Below, piece by piece: positions 24,269-33,465 of a stretch of DNA of 64,000 nucleotides (the first letter of the stretch is position 1; each line of letters opens with the position of its first letter). This DNA is from Peptococcaceae bacterium UBA5767. GTDB lineage: Bacteria; Bacillota; TC1; UBA5767. Below the pieces are notes generated by a model. That model worked only from the letters and a program-made list of their open reading frames with translations, did not search any database and was not told where the DNA came from. The stretch spans positions 1-64,000 of the forward strand of contig DIET01000005.1 of the NCBI GenBank assembly GCA_002418765.1, read 5' to 3'. A program made the translations under genes and the position numbers.

Positions 24269-25807
24269 ATGGATTATATTAATTATGCATATATGGCAGC
24301 AATCTTTGTCGTTGCCATCATTGTTGGATACATGTTTAGAAAATATTTAGCAGAAGGAAAGTTGAAAAGCGCAGAGAGTTTGGCGGCTGATATACTAAAC
24401 GATGCCAATAAAGATGCAGAGGCAAAGAAGCGTGAAGCTGTCTTGGAAGCCAAAGAAGAAGTTCATTCATTGCGGCAGGAGTTGGACCGTGAAATTAAGA
24501 CCCGAAGAAGCGAATTGGTACAACTGGAAAAAAGGCTAGTACAAAAAGAAGAAAACCTAGACAGAAAGCAAGGTTCAATCGAAAAAAAAGAAGAAAAGAT
24601 CCAAAGGCGAATGGATGAGATTGAGAATATTCGCAGGAAAACGGAAGAATCTCATGAAAAGCAAATTGAAGAACTGGAGAGGATTTCCAGTTTGACGTTT
24701 GAAGAAGCTAGGACGATGCTTCTACAAAATGTTGAAGATGAGATCAGACATGAGACTGCTCTCATGATTAGAGATGTAGAATTGCAGGCCAAAATGGATG
24801 CTGATAAAAAGGCCAGACATATTATCACGTTGGCCATTCAGCGTTGCGCTGCTGATCATGTAGCGGAAACCACAGTATCCGTTGTTAATCTTCCTAATGA
24901 TGAGATGAAAGGAAGAATCATTGGGCGTGAAGGAAGAAATATTAGAGCATTGGAAACATTGACTGGTATTGATTTGATTATTGATGATACGCCTGAAGCG
25001 GTCGTTTTGTCAGGTTTTGATCCTGTACGTAGAGAAATTGCTCGATTAACTTTGGAAAAACTGATTACAGATGGTAGGATTCATCCTGGACGTATCGAAG
25101 AAATGTATGAAAAGGCAAAAAAAGAAGTGGAAGATGGCATCCGAGAAGAGGGTGAACAAGCATTATTTGATACAGGTGTAACGGGTGTTCATCCCGAGCT
25201 GGTACGTTTGCTGGGTAGATTGAAGTACAGAACGAGTTATGGACAGAATGTACTGAAACATTCTATCGAGGTGGCTTTGGTAGCTTCCAATATGGCCATT
25301 GAGTTGGGGGTAGACCCTCAGCTTGCCAAACGGGCTGGATTGTTGCATGATATCGGAAAAGCAGTTGACCATGAGATCGAAGGAACTCACGTGGCGATTG
25401 GTGTTGATTTGGCGAGAAAGTATAAGGAGTCATCTGAAGTTGTACATTGTATTGCTGCACATCATGGAGATACGGAACCACAGACCATTGAAGCATTTTT
25501 GGTGCAAGCTGCAGATTCTATTTCAGCAGCTAGACCTGGTGCTAGACGAGAAACCTTAGAAACATACATCAAGCGGCTTAAAAAGTTAGAAGAGATAGCA
25601 GAGGCCAATGAAGGCGTGGAGAAGTCATTTGCTATTCAAGCTGGTCGTGAAGTACGAATTATGGTAAAACCAGATAAAATTGATGATGATGAAGCGATTT
25701 TCTTATCCAGAAATATTGTCAAGCAAATTGAATCGGAAATGGATTATCCGGGACAAATCAAAGTTGTCGTGATTCGAGAGACAAGAGCTGTAGATTACGC
25801 GAAATAA
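24269..25807 (+). CDS. rny: Ribonuclease Y
   Basis: RNase Y is the membrane-anchored endoribonuclease that starts mRNA decay in many Firmicutes. It has 512 residues. An N-terminal membrane helix (residues about 5-22) is followed by a long charged coiled coil (about 25-195), a KH domain (GRIIGREGRNIRALE) and an HD domain (RAGLLHDIGKAVDHE, then AAHHGD). The ATG at 24269 has GGAGGG at good spacing; that site directly abuts the other ATG at 24263. A hairpin separates it from ymdB, with which it is conserved. Confidence 0.96.
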   Translation: MDYINYAYMAAIFVVAIIVGYMFRKYLAEGKLKSAESLAADILNDANKDAEAKKREAVLEAKEEVHSLRQELDREIKTRRSELVQLEKRLVQKEENLDRKQGSIEKKEEKIQRRMDEIENIRRKTEESHEKQIEELERISSLTFEEARTMLLQNVEDEIRHETALMIRDVELQAKMDADKKARHIITLAIQRCAADHVAETTVSVVNLPNDEMKGRIIGREGRNIRALETLTGIDLIIDDTPEAVVLSGFDPVRREIARLTLEKLITDGRIHPGRIEEMYEKAKKEVEDGIREEGEQALFDTGVTGVHPELVRLLGRLKYRTSYGQNVLKHSIEVALVASNMAIELGVDPQLAKRAGLLHDIGKAVDHEIEGTHVAIGVDLARKYKESSEVVHCIAAHHGDTEPQTIEAFLVQAADSISAARPGARRETLETYIKRLKKLEEIAEANEGVEKSFAIQAGREVRIMVKPDKIDDDEAIFLSRNIVKQIESEMDYPGQIKVVVIRETRAVDYAK

Positions 25808-25808
25808 T

Positions 25809-25835
25809 AAAAAAGGCGGTTTGACCGCCTTTTTT
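25809..25835 (+). terminator. Terminator after rny
   Basis: AAAAAGGCGGT/ACCGCCTTTTT with a TTG loop continues into a T-run. It is near symmetrical and could stop transcription in both directions. Confidence 0.9.
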
Positions 25836-25850
25836 CTCATTGGAGGAGAA

Positions 25851-26621
25851 ATGGAAGTATTGTTTATTGGAGATGTTGTGGGGTCAGTAGGGAGAAAGGC
25901 TGTTCGTGATTATCTTGAACGTTATGCATTGCAATATGATTTTGTGATTGCCAATGGTGAGAATGCAGCGGGGGGGCGCGGCATCACTGCCGATACAGCG
26001 GCTGAACTTTTTGCTGCAGGTGTAAATGCAATAACAATGGGGAATCATGTTTGGGATAAGCAGGAAGCGAAAGCGCTTCTTGGTATTGAGACTAGAATTG
26101 TACGCCCAGCCAATTATCCTGAAGGCCTTCCAGGTCAGGGCTTGAGGTTTTATCCCACCAAAACGGGTAAAGAAATAGCAGTTCTAAATTTTTCTGGTAG
26201 GGCTTTTTTGGATTTGCTTGATTGTCCTTTTCACGCAGCTATTCCTTTGCTGAAAAAAGCCAAAGCACGAACGCCATATATTTTTGTAGATTTTCATGCG
26301 GAAGCTACCTCAGAAAAGCTGGCTTTTCGATACCATATTGATGGGATGGCTAGTGTGTTGGCGGGAACACATACTCATGTACAGACCAATGATGACGAAA
26401 TTGGAGAATCAGGTATGGGTTACATCACTGACGTGGGCATGACGGGGCCTAAGGATTCTATCATTGGCATGAAAAAGGAAGAGTGCATTGAACGCTTTTT
26501 GTTTGGAACTCCAACCCGATTGCAGACTGCATCGGGAAGAGCTTTGTTGAGCGGGGTTTCTTTTTCCTTGGGAGAGTCAGGTCATTGTACTTCATTGAGT
26601 AAGATTTATGAAATTCTATAG
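25851..26621 (+). CDS. ymdB: YmdB-type metallophosphoesterase
   Basis: YmdB is a dinuclear-metal phosphodiesterase acting on cyclic nucleotides (family knowledge). The protein has 256 residues. Metal-site motifs are VLFIGDVVGSVGR at residue 3, NGENAAGGRG, MGNHVWD, DFHAEATSEK and GTHTHVQT. The ATG at 25851 follows GGAGGAGAA. It follows rny as in Bacillus, where ymdB affects developmental gene expression. The spoVS gene often next to it is absent. Confidence 0.95.
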   Translation: MEVLFIGDVVGSVGRKAVRDYLERYALQYDFVIANGENAAGGRGITADTAAELFAAGVNAITMGNHVWDKQEAKALLGIETRIVRPANYPEGLPGQGLRFYPTKTGKEIAVLNFSGRAFLDLLDCPFHAAIPLLKKAKARTPYIFVDFHAEATSEKLAFRYHIDGMASVLAGTHTHVQTNDDEIGESGMGYITDVGMTGPKDSIIGMKKEECIERFLFGTPTRLQTASGRALLSGVSFSLGESGHCTSLSKIYEIL

Positions 26622-26694
26622 CTAATCTATAGTTAATAAGGCATATTATTTCATTTTATCAAGATCTCATGATATGATAATCCTATAAAAGATA

Positions 26695-26868
26695 ACCATT
26701 TCCTGCTAGAGATGGTACTGCGATATTTAAACCGACACTATTTATTAGGGAACCTGGAGTTTCGTTATCTATGTGAAGCCGTTTATCGGAATACAGACGT
26801 AACGGACAGGGTACCCACCTGCTGAGCAGGGTTTAAAAAAAGCAGTATCCACTAGTAGGATTTTTTTT
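26695..26868 (+). ncRNA. ssrS: 6S RNA
   Basis: 6S RNA mimics an open promoter and sequesters RNA polymerase. TCCTGCTAGAGATGGTACTGC (26701-26721) pairs with GCAGTATCCACTAGTAGGA (26842-26860) as the closing stem. Between them are the family stretches AACCTGGAGTTT, GACGTAACGGACAGGGTACC and CACCTGCTGAGCAGGGTTTAA. A run of eight T after the 3' arm serves as terminator. Candidate -10 elements (TATGAT at 26673, TATAAA at 26684) lie just upstream. Recognition is from memory of Firmicute 6S sequences, without a covariance search. Confidence 0.82.
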
Positions 26869-26942
26869 GTTTATTTACAGTCAAATAAGAATAGGCTAAA
26901 ATGAGATTGATTTTCAAGGATGTTATGGATTTGGAGGATTGT

Positions 26943-29600
26943 ATGCTTACAGGGAATCAAATAAGGGAAGAATTTTTACGTTTTTTTGAGAATAAAGGAC
27001 ATACAGTTGTGGAATCAAGTTCTTTGGTGCCTTATGAGGACCCAACATTATTGTTCACCAATGCAGGAATGAATCAATTTAAAGATGTCTTTTTGGGATT
27101 GGATAAGAGGGACTATAAACGTGCTGTGAGCTCGCAAAAATGTGTTAGGGCTGGTGGAAAGCATAATGATTTGGATACCGTAGGGAAAACGGCCAGACAT
27201 CATACGTTCTTTGAGATGCTGGGTAATTTTTCATTTGGTGATTATTTTAAAAAGGAAGCGATAGAATATGCCTGGGAATTTTTGACGGTCGTTCTGGGTA
27301 TTCCCAAGGAACGGCTTTGGGTTACTGTATATTTGGATGATGATGAAGCTGAAAGATTGTGGAAGGCACATACTGATGTGGATCCAGAAAAAATTGTTCG
27401 TTTGGGTGAAAAGGATAATTTTTGGTCCATGGGTGATATTGGTCCTTGCGGTCCATGTAGTGAAATCATTTATGATAGAGGTTCTTCTTATGCTTGTCAG
27501 GAGAATCCTTGTGCTATTGGGGCTTGTGATTGTGATCGATGGCTCGAGATTTGGAATTTGGTATTCATGGAGTTTGACCGTGACCAGGAAGGTCGTATGA
27601 AAAAACTTCCTTCACCTAGCATCGATACAGGTATGGGTTTAGAACGAATCACCAGCGTTATGCAAGGGAAAGACACCAATTATGAAGTGGATCTGATTTG
27701 GCCTTTGATTGAAGAAGTGGAAAAGATTGCCAATCAGTCTTACGAGAAGGGTGAGGCTGGATTTCCTATGCGTGTGATTGCGGATCATGCAAGGAGTTGT
27801 ACATTCCTTATAGCTGACGGTATTATACCGGGAAATGAAGGGCGCAGTTATGTGTTAAGACGTATTTTGCGACGGGCGGTGAGGTTTGGGAAGTCTTTAG
27901 GAATTGAAAATCCTTTTTTGTATATGCTTGTGCCCAAAGTTGCTGAAATAATGGGATCGGTTTATCCGCAGGTTGTGGAAAGCATCGATTTGATTGTTCA
28001 GATAATTCGGCTGGAAGAGGAACGATTTCAAGAGACCCTTGATAGCGGTATCAAAGTGGCTACGGAGATGCTTGAATCTCTACAAAACGCCGGACAGTCT
28101 GTATTATCAGGGGAACAAGCATTTTTGCTCTATGATACATATGGTTTTCCTATTGATCTGACGGAAGATATTGCGTTGGAACAAGGTATGCAGGTAGATA
28201 AGATGGCTTTTGAGCAAGCTATGGCCAGGCAGAAGCAAAGAGCAAGATTAGCTGGAGGCCACGAGACGGCATTTGCTGTAGCTGCTCAGTTGGCGCTTCT
28301 ATTTCAGAATTTAAGTAAGACAGAATTTGTGGGTTATCATAAGAAAAGAATTGAAGCCAGTGTTCTGCTGTTGGCTGACCAAGAGGCTATGGCTGTGGAA
28401 GATCTTTCTGCTGGTGATACGGGATATGTGGTGTTGGATAGGAGTCCTTTTTATGGAGAATCAGGAGGGCAGATAGGTGACATTGGGTATCTGTATAAGA
28501 ACAATGAAGTGATTGCTGAAGTGACGGATACACAGAAGGCTACCGATGGAAGAATTTACAGTCGAATTGTGGTGAATACATCCATTCGAACCAACGAAAT
28601 CATTCAGGCTGGAATTGCTGATTCTAGAAGAGAATCTATCTCCAGGAATCATTCTGCCACTCACTTATTGCACAGTGCCCTAAAAAAAGTATTGGGTAGT
28701 CATGCTCAACAAAAAGGCTCCTTGGTCACGGCGGATAAATTGAGATTTGATTTTAACCATTTTTCACCCATGAGCCAAGAAGAGATTGAGTTGGTTGAAA
28801 ATTTGGTTAATGATGATATTCTGCGTAATCAAAAAGTGGAAACGAATGTTATGGATCTTGATGAAGCCAAAGGCATTGGAGCTACAGCACTTTTTGGCGA
28901 AAAATATGGTAAGACTGTCCGTGTGGTAAAAATGAGTGATGAGAGTTTGGAATTTTGTGGAGGAACTCATGTTGAGCAAACAGGGAGTATTGGTCCATTT
29001 AAGATCTTGAGCGAATCAGGCATAGGAGCAGGGTTAAGAAGGATTGAGGCGATTACTGGTAAAACAGCATTGGCTGAATTTAGGCAGCAGGAAAAACAGT
29101 TGCGAGAGTTGTCCAATATGTTGAAGACTTCCATGGGTGACGTGGAGGTTAAGGTAGCAGGCGTTTTAGAAGAACTCAAAATTAAAGAAAATGAATTGAC
29201 CAATTTGCAGAATCAGTTGAATGAATGGCAGTCATCAAAATTGATTAAGAACATGATTCGAGTTGGAGAAACCAATTTTCTGAGTGAAGAAGTCCCATCC
29301 GTAGATATGGCTGGTTTAAGAAAAAAAGGAGATGCACTGAAGCAGGAAATGAAGGATGGTGTTATCGTCTTGGGCACCAAGGCTGATCAAAAGGTGAATT
29401 TCCTTGTGATGGTGTTTGGAGAAGCACTTTCCCAGGGCATCCATGCTGGAGAACTGATCAAAGAGATTGCCAGCTTAGCTGGTGGAGGCGGCGGCGGTAA
29501 ACCCGATATGGCGCAAGCAGGTGGAAAATTACCAGAGAAGCTCTCGTCGGCGTTGGAGAAATCGAAAGAGTTTCTAGAAAAACAACTCAAAACATTATGA
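26943..29600 (+). CDS. alaS: Alanyl-tRNA synthetase
   Basis: AlaS charges tRNA-Ala. It has 885 residues from the ATG at 26943, which follows TTTGGAGGATTGT; the in-frame ATG at 26901 has no ribosome site. The class II catalytic core includes LLFTNAGMNQFKDVFLG, HHTFFEMLGNFSFGDYF and PSIDTGMGLERI. The editing domain has NHSATHLLHSAL and FCGGTHVEQTGSIG. The C-Ala domain ends with a glycine run GGGGGGKPDMAQAGG. No T-box leader was recognised; the upstream RNA is 6S. It starts the conserved alaS-ireB-ruvX-DUF1292-mltG cluster. Confidence 0.98.
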   Translation: MLTGNQIREEFLRFFENKGHTVVESSSLVPYEDPTLLFTNAGMNQFKDVFLGLDKRDYKRAVSSQKCVRAGGKHNDLDTVGKTARHHTFFEMLGNFSFGDYFKKEAIEYAWEFLTVVLGIPKERLWVTVYLDDDEAERLWKAHTDVDPEKIVRLGEKDNFWSMGDIGPCGPCSEIIYDRGSSYACQENPCAIGACDCDRWLEIWNLVFMEFDRDQEGRMKKLPSPSIDTGMGLERITSVMQGKDTNYEVDLIWPLIEEVEKIANQSYEKGEAGFPMRVIADHARSCTFLIADGIIPGNEGRSYVLRRILRRAVRFGKSLGIENPFLYMLVPKVAEIMGSVYPQVVESIDLIVQIIRLEEERFQETLDSGIKVATEMLESLQNAGQSVLSGEQAFLLYDTYGFPIDLTEDIALEQGMQVDKMAFEQAMARQKQRARLAGGHETAFAVAAQLALLFQNLSKTEFVGYHKKRIEASVLLLADQEAMAVEDLSAGDTGYVVLDRSPFYGESGGQIGDIGYLYKNNEVIAEVTDTQKATDGRIYSRIVVNTSIRTNEIIQAGIADSRRESISRNHSATHLLHSALKKVLGSHAQQKGSLVTADKLRFDFNHFSPMSQEEIELVENLVNDDILRNQKVETNVMDLDEAKGIGATALFGEKYGKTVRVVKMSDESLEFCGGTHVEQTGSIGPFKILSESGIGAGLRRIEAITGKTALAEFRQQEKQLRELSNMLKTSMGDVEVKVAGVLEELKIKENELTNLQNQLNEWQSSKLIKNMIRVGETNFLSEEVPSVDMAGLRKKGDALKQEMKDGVIVLGTKADQKVNFLVMVFGEALSQGIHAGELIKEIASLAGGGGGGKPDMAQAGGKLPEKLSSALEKSKEFLEKQLKTL

Positions 29601-29637
29601 ATTATGGTAGAATAAAGTGGATGATGGAGGTGTAAGA

Positions 29638-29907
29638 ATGCCGGATAAATTTGAAAGTACAATGCAATTTTCCAGTGAGGAATTGCAAGAAGAAAAAGTG
29701 AAAGAAGTCATTAAGAAAGTATTTGAAGCCTTGGAAGAAAAAGGCTATTCACCTGTTAATCAGTTGGTTGGATATCTTTTGTCAGGGGATCCGGCTTATA
29801 TTACAAGCCACAACAATGCGAGAACCATCATTTCGACATTGGAGAGAGATGAGATTGTTAAGGTGCTATTAAACAGTTATCTTAGAAAAAAAACAGCCTC
29901 TGAGTAG
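29638..29907 (+). CDS. ireB: IreB/UPF0297 family regulatory protein
   Basis: This 89-residue protein is the UPF0297 family (YrzL; IreB in Enterococcus), a small dimeric phosphoprotein linked to the Ser/Thr kinase IreK pathway and antibiotic resistance. The core EVIKKVFEALEEKGYSPVNQLVGYLLSGDPAYITSHNNAR is strongly conserved (residues about 21-64). Thr8 near the N-terminus could be the phosphorylation site, as reported for IreB Thr residues. The ATG at 29638 follows GGAGGTG. The stop codon lies inside a terminator hairpin. Confidence 0.94.
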   Translation: MPDKFESTMQFSSEELQEEKVKEVIKKVFEALEEKGYSPVNQLVGYLLSGDPAYITSHNNARTIISTLERDEIVKVLLNSYLRKKTASE

Positions 29908-29920
29908 AGGCTGTTTTTTT
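29891..29920 (+). terminator. Terminator/attenuator between ireB and ruvX
   Basis: ACAGCCTCT/AGAGGCTGT with a GAGT loop is followed by TTTTTT. The A-run on the left makes it potentially bidirectional. The ireB stop lies within it. Confidence 0.88.
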
Positions 29921-29929
29921 GGAGGTTAC

Positions 29930-30355
29930 ATGAAAGCTATTGGATTGGATGTTGGAGAAAAAAGAATTGGAATAGCAAAATCGGATGGGTTGAATATCAC
30001 AGCACAAGGTGTTGGTGTGATTTATATGAAAAATAAGAGAGAAAAAACATTCCAGGCGATTAAAGAGATTATTGAGACAGAAAAAGCCGATGTGCTTGTA
30101 GTGGGGTTCCCGAAAAATTTGAATGGTACGATAGGCCCTCAAGTTAAAAAAGTACAAGATTTCGTGGCTGAATTACAGGACTTGGTGGACATTGATGTGG
30201 AATACTTTGATGAAAGATTGACCACTGTGTCAGCACGGCGTGCTTTGCTTGAGGGCGATGTGTCACGAAAGAAACGTAAAATGGTTATTGATGAGTTGGC
30301 AGCGGTCATTATTTTACAAAGTTGGATGGACTTCAAGAAGGGGTCCAGAGACTAA
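29930..30355 (+). CDS. ruvX: RuvX/YqgF pre-16S rRNA nuclease
   Basis: YqgF-family RNase H-like nuclease that matures the 5' end of 16S rRNA or acts as a Holliday-junction resolvase candidate. It has 141 residues. Catalytic Asp lies in GLDVGEKRIGIAKSD; VVGFPKNLNGTIG and DERLTTVSARR are conserved. GGAGGTTAC precedes the ATG. Confidence 0.95.
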   Translation: MKAIGLDVGEKRIGIAKSDGLNITAQGVGVIYMKNKREKTFQAIKEIIETEKADVLVVGFPKNLNGTIGPQVKKVQDFVAELQDLVDIDVEYFDERLTTVSARRALLEGDVSRKKRKMVIDELAAVIILQSWMDFKKGSRD

Positions 30356-30419
30356 AGTGCTGGCAATTCTGATGACGTTATGGAATAATGATAATAAACT
30401 CAAAAAAAGGGGTATTGTT

Positions 30420-30689
30420 ATGGATGAAAGAAAAAATGGTGAAGCTGAGATGACCGATTTGGTAATTTTGCTGGATGAAGAAAATAATGAGCATCACTTT
30501 CTGATTGTTGAAGTTGTTGAGATAGAAGACAATAAATATGCCGTTCTTGAACCCGTTGATGACGGCGAGGAGACAGCGGTTGTTTTGAAATTTGACAAAG
30601 ATGAGCAGATGAATGATATTTTAATTACCATTGAGGACGAAGAAGAATGGGATTTGGTGGTTCATTCTATTGGTGATAATCTAGGATAA
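30420..30689 (+). CDS. DUF1292 family protein (YrzB-like)
   Basis: This is an acidic 89-residue protein of DUF1292, conserved next to ruvX/yqgF and ireB in Firmicutes. It shows the typical alternating pattern VILLDEENNEHHFLIVEVVEIEDNKYAVLEP and a C-terminal DEEEWDLV. The ATG at 30420 follows AAAGGGG. Function unknown. Confidence 0.9.
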   Translation: MDERKNGEAEMTDLVILLDEENNEHHFLIVEVVEIEDNKYAVLEPVDDGEETAVVLKFDKDEQMNDILITIEDEEEWDLVVHSIGDNLG

Positions 30690-30725
30690 AAATCATGCAG
30701 TACATTGATAAATGAGGTGACAACA

Positions 30726-31730
30726 ATGAAGTTATTCAAATTATTCATGATGTTGGTTGTCATTGTAGCAACCATCATTTTAGCAGTATCTTTACTAGTT
30801 CGATATCAGCTTAGTCCCGTGCCGGATGCTGCATCGGTGGTGATTCAGATTGAAACAGGAATGAGTCCGCGTGCTGCAGTGGAAATGATGGAAGAGAATC
30901 ATGTCATTAGAGATGCTACATTTTTTTATTTGTGGATGAAATATTTTGATGAGCCCAATTTAATTCAGGCTGGCCGTTATATAGTAGATACCCCTATAGA
31001 TAAGACGGATCTGATGGTTAAGCTGAAAAGTGGTGGTGACCACAAAGAATCTATCCGGGTTACCATACCAGAAGGACTGAAGGTGGAGGAAACCATTGAT
31101 ATATTGGTCAGTCATCATTTGGGGGAAAGACAGAAATACTTAGATTTATGTAGGACACCTATCGATGGGTATGATTTTTTGCCAGAGAATTATTCGGAAC
31201 ATGTTTTCTATCCTTTGGAAGGGTATCTTTATCCTGACACGTATGATTTTTTTACAGATGCAACTGAAGAACAAGTGATAGAAAAGTTGTTAGCAAGATT
31301 TAATGTAGTGTACTCGACGGATTATAGGGATAGAGCAAGAGAGTTAGGGCTGAGTGATTTTCAGATTGTTACCATGGCTTCTATCGTAGAAAAAGAAGCG
31401 AAGTTAGAGAATGAAAGACCCATGATAGCTGGTGTTTTCTATAATCGTATGCAGATTGGGATGGCTTTTCAATCATGCGCTACCATTCAGTTTCTTTTTG
31501 AAGAGCCGAAAGAGCGTTTGTTGAACATCGATTTGGAGATTGATTCTCCTTACAATACCTATCAGACGGTTGGCTTGCCACCAGGACCTATTGCCAGCCC
31601 CGGCAAAAAATCCTTGGAAGCCGCTTTATGGCCGGAAGATCATGAATATCTCTATTTTGTGGCGAATGAAGATGGCAGTCATCAATTTAATGAGACTTAC
31701 GCTGGCCATTTGGAGGATAAGAATGATTGA
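30726..31730 (+). CDS. mltG: Endolytic transglycosylase MltG
   Basis: MltG cleaves nascent glycan strands and is thought to end their synthesis at the outer face of the membrane. It has 334 residues. A membrane anchor (residues 2-25) is followed by a LysM-like beta region and the YceG domain. The catalytic Glu lies in MASIVEKEAKLENERP, and the conserved C-terminal SPYNTY, GLPPGPIASPG and EAALWPEDHEYLYFV are present. The ATG at 30726 follows GAGGTG. It overlaps the following gene by 8 bp. Confidence 0.95.
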   Translation: MKLFKLFMMLVVIVATIILAVSLLVRYQLSPVPDAASVVIQIETGMSPRAAVEMMEENHVIRDATFFYLWMKYFDEPNLIQAGRYIVDTPIDKTDLMVKLKSGGDHKESIRVTIPEGLKVEETIDILVSHHLGERQKYLDLCRTPIDGYDFLPENYSEHVFYPLEGYLYPDTYDFFTDATEEQVIEKLLARFNVVYSTDYRDRARELGLSDFQIVTMASIVEKEAKLENERPMIAGVFYNRMQIGMAFQSCATIQFLFEEPKERLLNIDLEIDSPYNTYQTVGLPPGPIASPGKKSLEAALWPEDHEYLYFVANEDGSHQFNETYAGHLEDKND

Positions 31731-32952
31731 TGGTAAGGTAGAGCTTCTGCTCCCTGCTGGCAATATGGAAAAATTGAAAACAGCATTTTTATATGGAGCA
31801 GATGCAGTATATCTGGGCGGGCCATTATTGGGCTTAAGAGCCAAAGCAGGTAATTTCTCCTTGGATGGTATGGAAGAAGCAGTGAGTTATGCACATGCAC
31901 TGGGGAAAAAAATATATGTCACAATGAATATCTACGCTCAAAATGCTGATTTGCATTATGCAGAAGAATATTTGGTATCACTTCGAGAGATTAGGCCAGA
32001 TGCATTGATTATATCTGACATGGGATTGATGCGGATGGCCAAACGGATTGCCCCTGCAATCCCTATCCATGTGTCGACTCAGGCAAATACAACCAACTAT
32101 GAGAGTTGTTTGTTCTATGAGGATTTTGGAGTTCAGTGTGTGGTTATGGCCAGAGAGGTATCTTTGCAGGAAATCAAAGAGATTAAGAATCATTGCCAGA
32201 TTGATTTGGAGGTTTTCATCCATGGGGCCATGTGTATGGCATATTCTGGTCGGTGTATGCTTTCTATGTTTATGACCAACCGGAGTGCCAATCGTGGAGA
32301 ATGCACGCATCCTTGTCGATGGAAATACCATGTGGTAGAGGAAAAAAGACCAGGTGAATTTATGCCCATTGATGAGGATGAACGTGGGACTTATATTTTT
32401 AATTCCAAGGATCTCTGCACCGTTCATGAAATTGGGCAACTTATTGAGGCTGGTGTCTCTAGTCTAAAAATTGAAGGCCGAATGAAAAGTGAGCATTATA
32501 TTGCGACTGTTTGCAAAGCCTATCGCCGCGCTATTGATACCTATTATGAGGACAGAAACCATTATGAAGTACCTTCATCCTCAATCAGGGAATTAAAGGT
32601 CATTAGTGACCGAGATTATTGTACTGGATTTTTATTTGGAAATCCCACGGGTGATGATCATAATTATGGTGATTATAATCTAGAGCGACAGATTAAATTC
32701 TGTGCCAAAGTATTGCATTATGACCCCCAAAAGAAGCGCTTGTTTTTGGAACAAAGAAATCGCTTTTTTATCGGTGATACTTTGGAAATCTTGCAGATTG
32801 ATGGGGAGAATCAGTCATTTGTTGTTGCGAAAATGTGGAACGAACAGGATGAACCTATTATGGTGTGTCCACATCCCAAACAAAAACTGAGTATATCTTA
32901 TGAACATTTTGTACCTGCTGGTACTTTGATTCGAGTTTATTCGGAGGAATAA
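31723..32952 (+). CDS. Peptidase U32-family protein (TrhP-like)
   Basis: U32-family proteins of this type act in tRNA hydroxylation (TrhP at U34) rather than as proteases. It has 409 residues from the ATG at 31723, which follows TTGGAGGATAAG inside mltG. The N-terminus KVELLLPAGNMEKLKTAFLYGADAVYLGG is characteristic. Cysteines in CMAYSGRCMLS and NRGECTHPCRWKY form the expected iron-sulfur site. SLKIEGRMKSEHYIA is the third family motif. In Bacillus, yrrN/yrrO lie in the same place behind mltG. Which U32 subgroup it belongs to is not fully certain. Confidence 0.88.
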   Translation: MIDGKVELLLPAGNMEKLKTAFLYGADAVYLGGPLLGLRAKAGNFSLDGMEEAVSYAHALGKKIYVTMNIYAQNADLHYAEEYLVSLREIRPDALIISDMGLMRMAKRIAPAIPIHVSTQANTTNYESCLFYEDFGVQCVVMAREVSLQEIKEIKNHCQIDLEVFIHGAMCMAYSGRCMLSMFMTNRSANRGECTHPCRWKYHVVEEKRPGEFMPIDEDERGTYIFNSKDLCTVHEIGQLIEAGVSSLKIEGRMKSEHYIATVCKAYRRAIDTYYEDRNHYEVPSSSIRELKVISDRDYCTGFLFGNPTGDDHNYGDYNLERQIKFCAKVLHYDPQKKRLFLEQRNRFFIGDTLEILQIDGENQSFVVAKMWNEQDEPIMVCPHPKQKLSISYEHFVPAGTLIRVYSEE

Positions 32953-33465
32953 ATGATTAAACAGTTTAGACCAAATTTGTATGTTCGCAGAATCACCAAT
33001 ATCCCTATTGATTATCTTGCAAATCACAATTTCAAGGGTGTCATCATTGATTTGGATAATACCATTGTACCTTGGGACTCAAATCGTATTGATGAAGAGT
33101 TCTCTCAGTGGATTTATGATCTATTGCAATCAGGTATTCAATTGGTGCTTGTATCCAATAATAAATCACGAAGAGTAAAAGAATTCTCAGTTCTGATGGA
33201 TGTCCCTTATATCGCCAGCGCTGTCAAGCCCTTGCGCATGTCATTTCTAAAGGCGCTGAATATGATGGATCTACAGAAACAAGATGTTGTGGTTATTGGT
33301 GATCAGATATTTACAGATATCTGGGGTGGGAATATGCTTGGACTATATACCATATTGGTGGAACCTATGGCTTCAAAGGAGTTTTTGGGGACTAAATTTT
33401 TAAGAATGCTTGAACGGTTTGTTTTGAACAAAGTTGTGATGACAAAGGAGAAACATGAAGAATAG
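32953..33465 (+). CDS. YqeG-family HAD-IIIA phosphatase
   Basis: This HAD-superfamily phosphatase has 170 residues and the YqeG N-terminus FRPNLYVRRITNIPIDYL. The motif I DLDNTIVPWDS has the nucleophile, motif II is VLVSNNKS, KP in SAVKPLRMSF gives the Lys, and VIGDQIFTDIWGGN the acidic end. In Bacillus yqeG precedes yqeH and aroE; here aroE follows directly, with an 11-bp overlap. Confidence 0.92.
   Translation: MIKQFRPNLYVRRITNIPIDYLANHNFKGVIIDLDNTIVPWDSNRIDEEFSQWIYDLLQSGIQLVLVSNNKSRRVKEFSVLMDVPYIASAVKPLRMSFLKALNMMDLQKQDVVVIGDQIFTDIWGGNMLGLYTILVEPMASKEFLGTKFLRMLERFVLNKVVMTKEKHEE

Noticed and set aside
26622..26942. T-box leader for alaS
   Set aside because: No specifier stem or GGGTGGNACCGCG T-box sequence; the conserved blocks fit 6S RNA instead.
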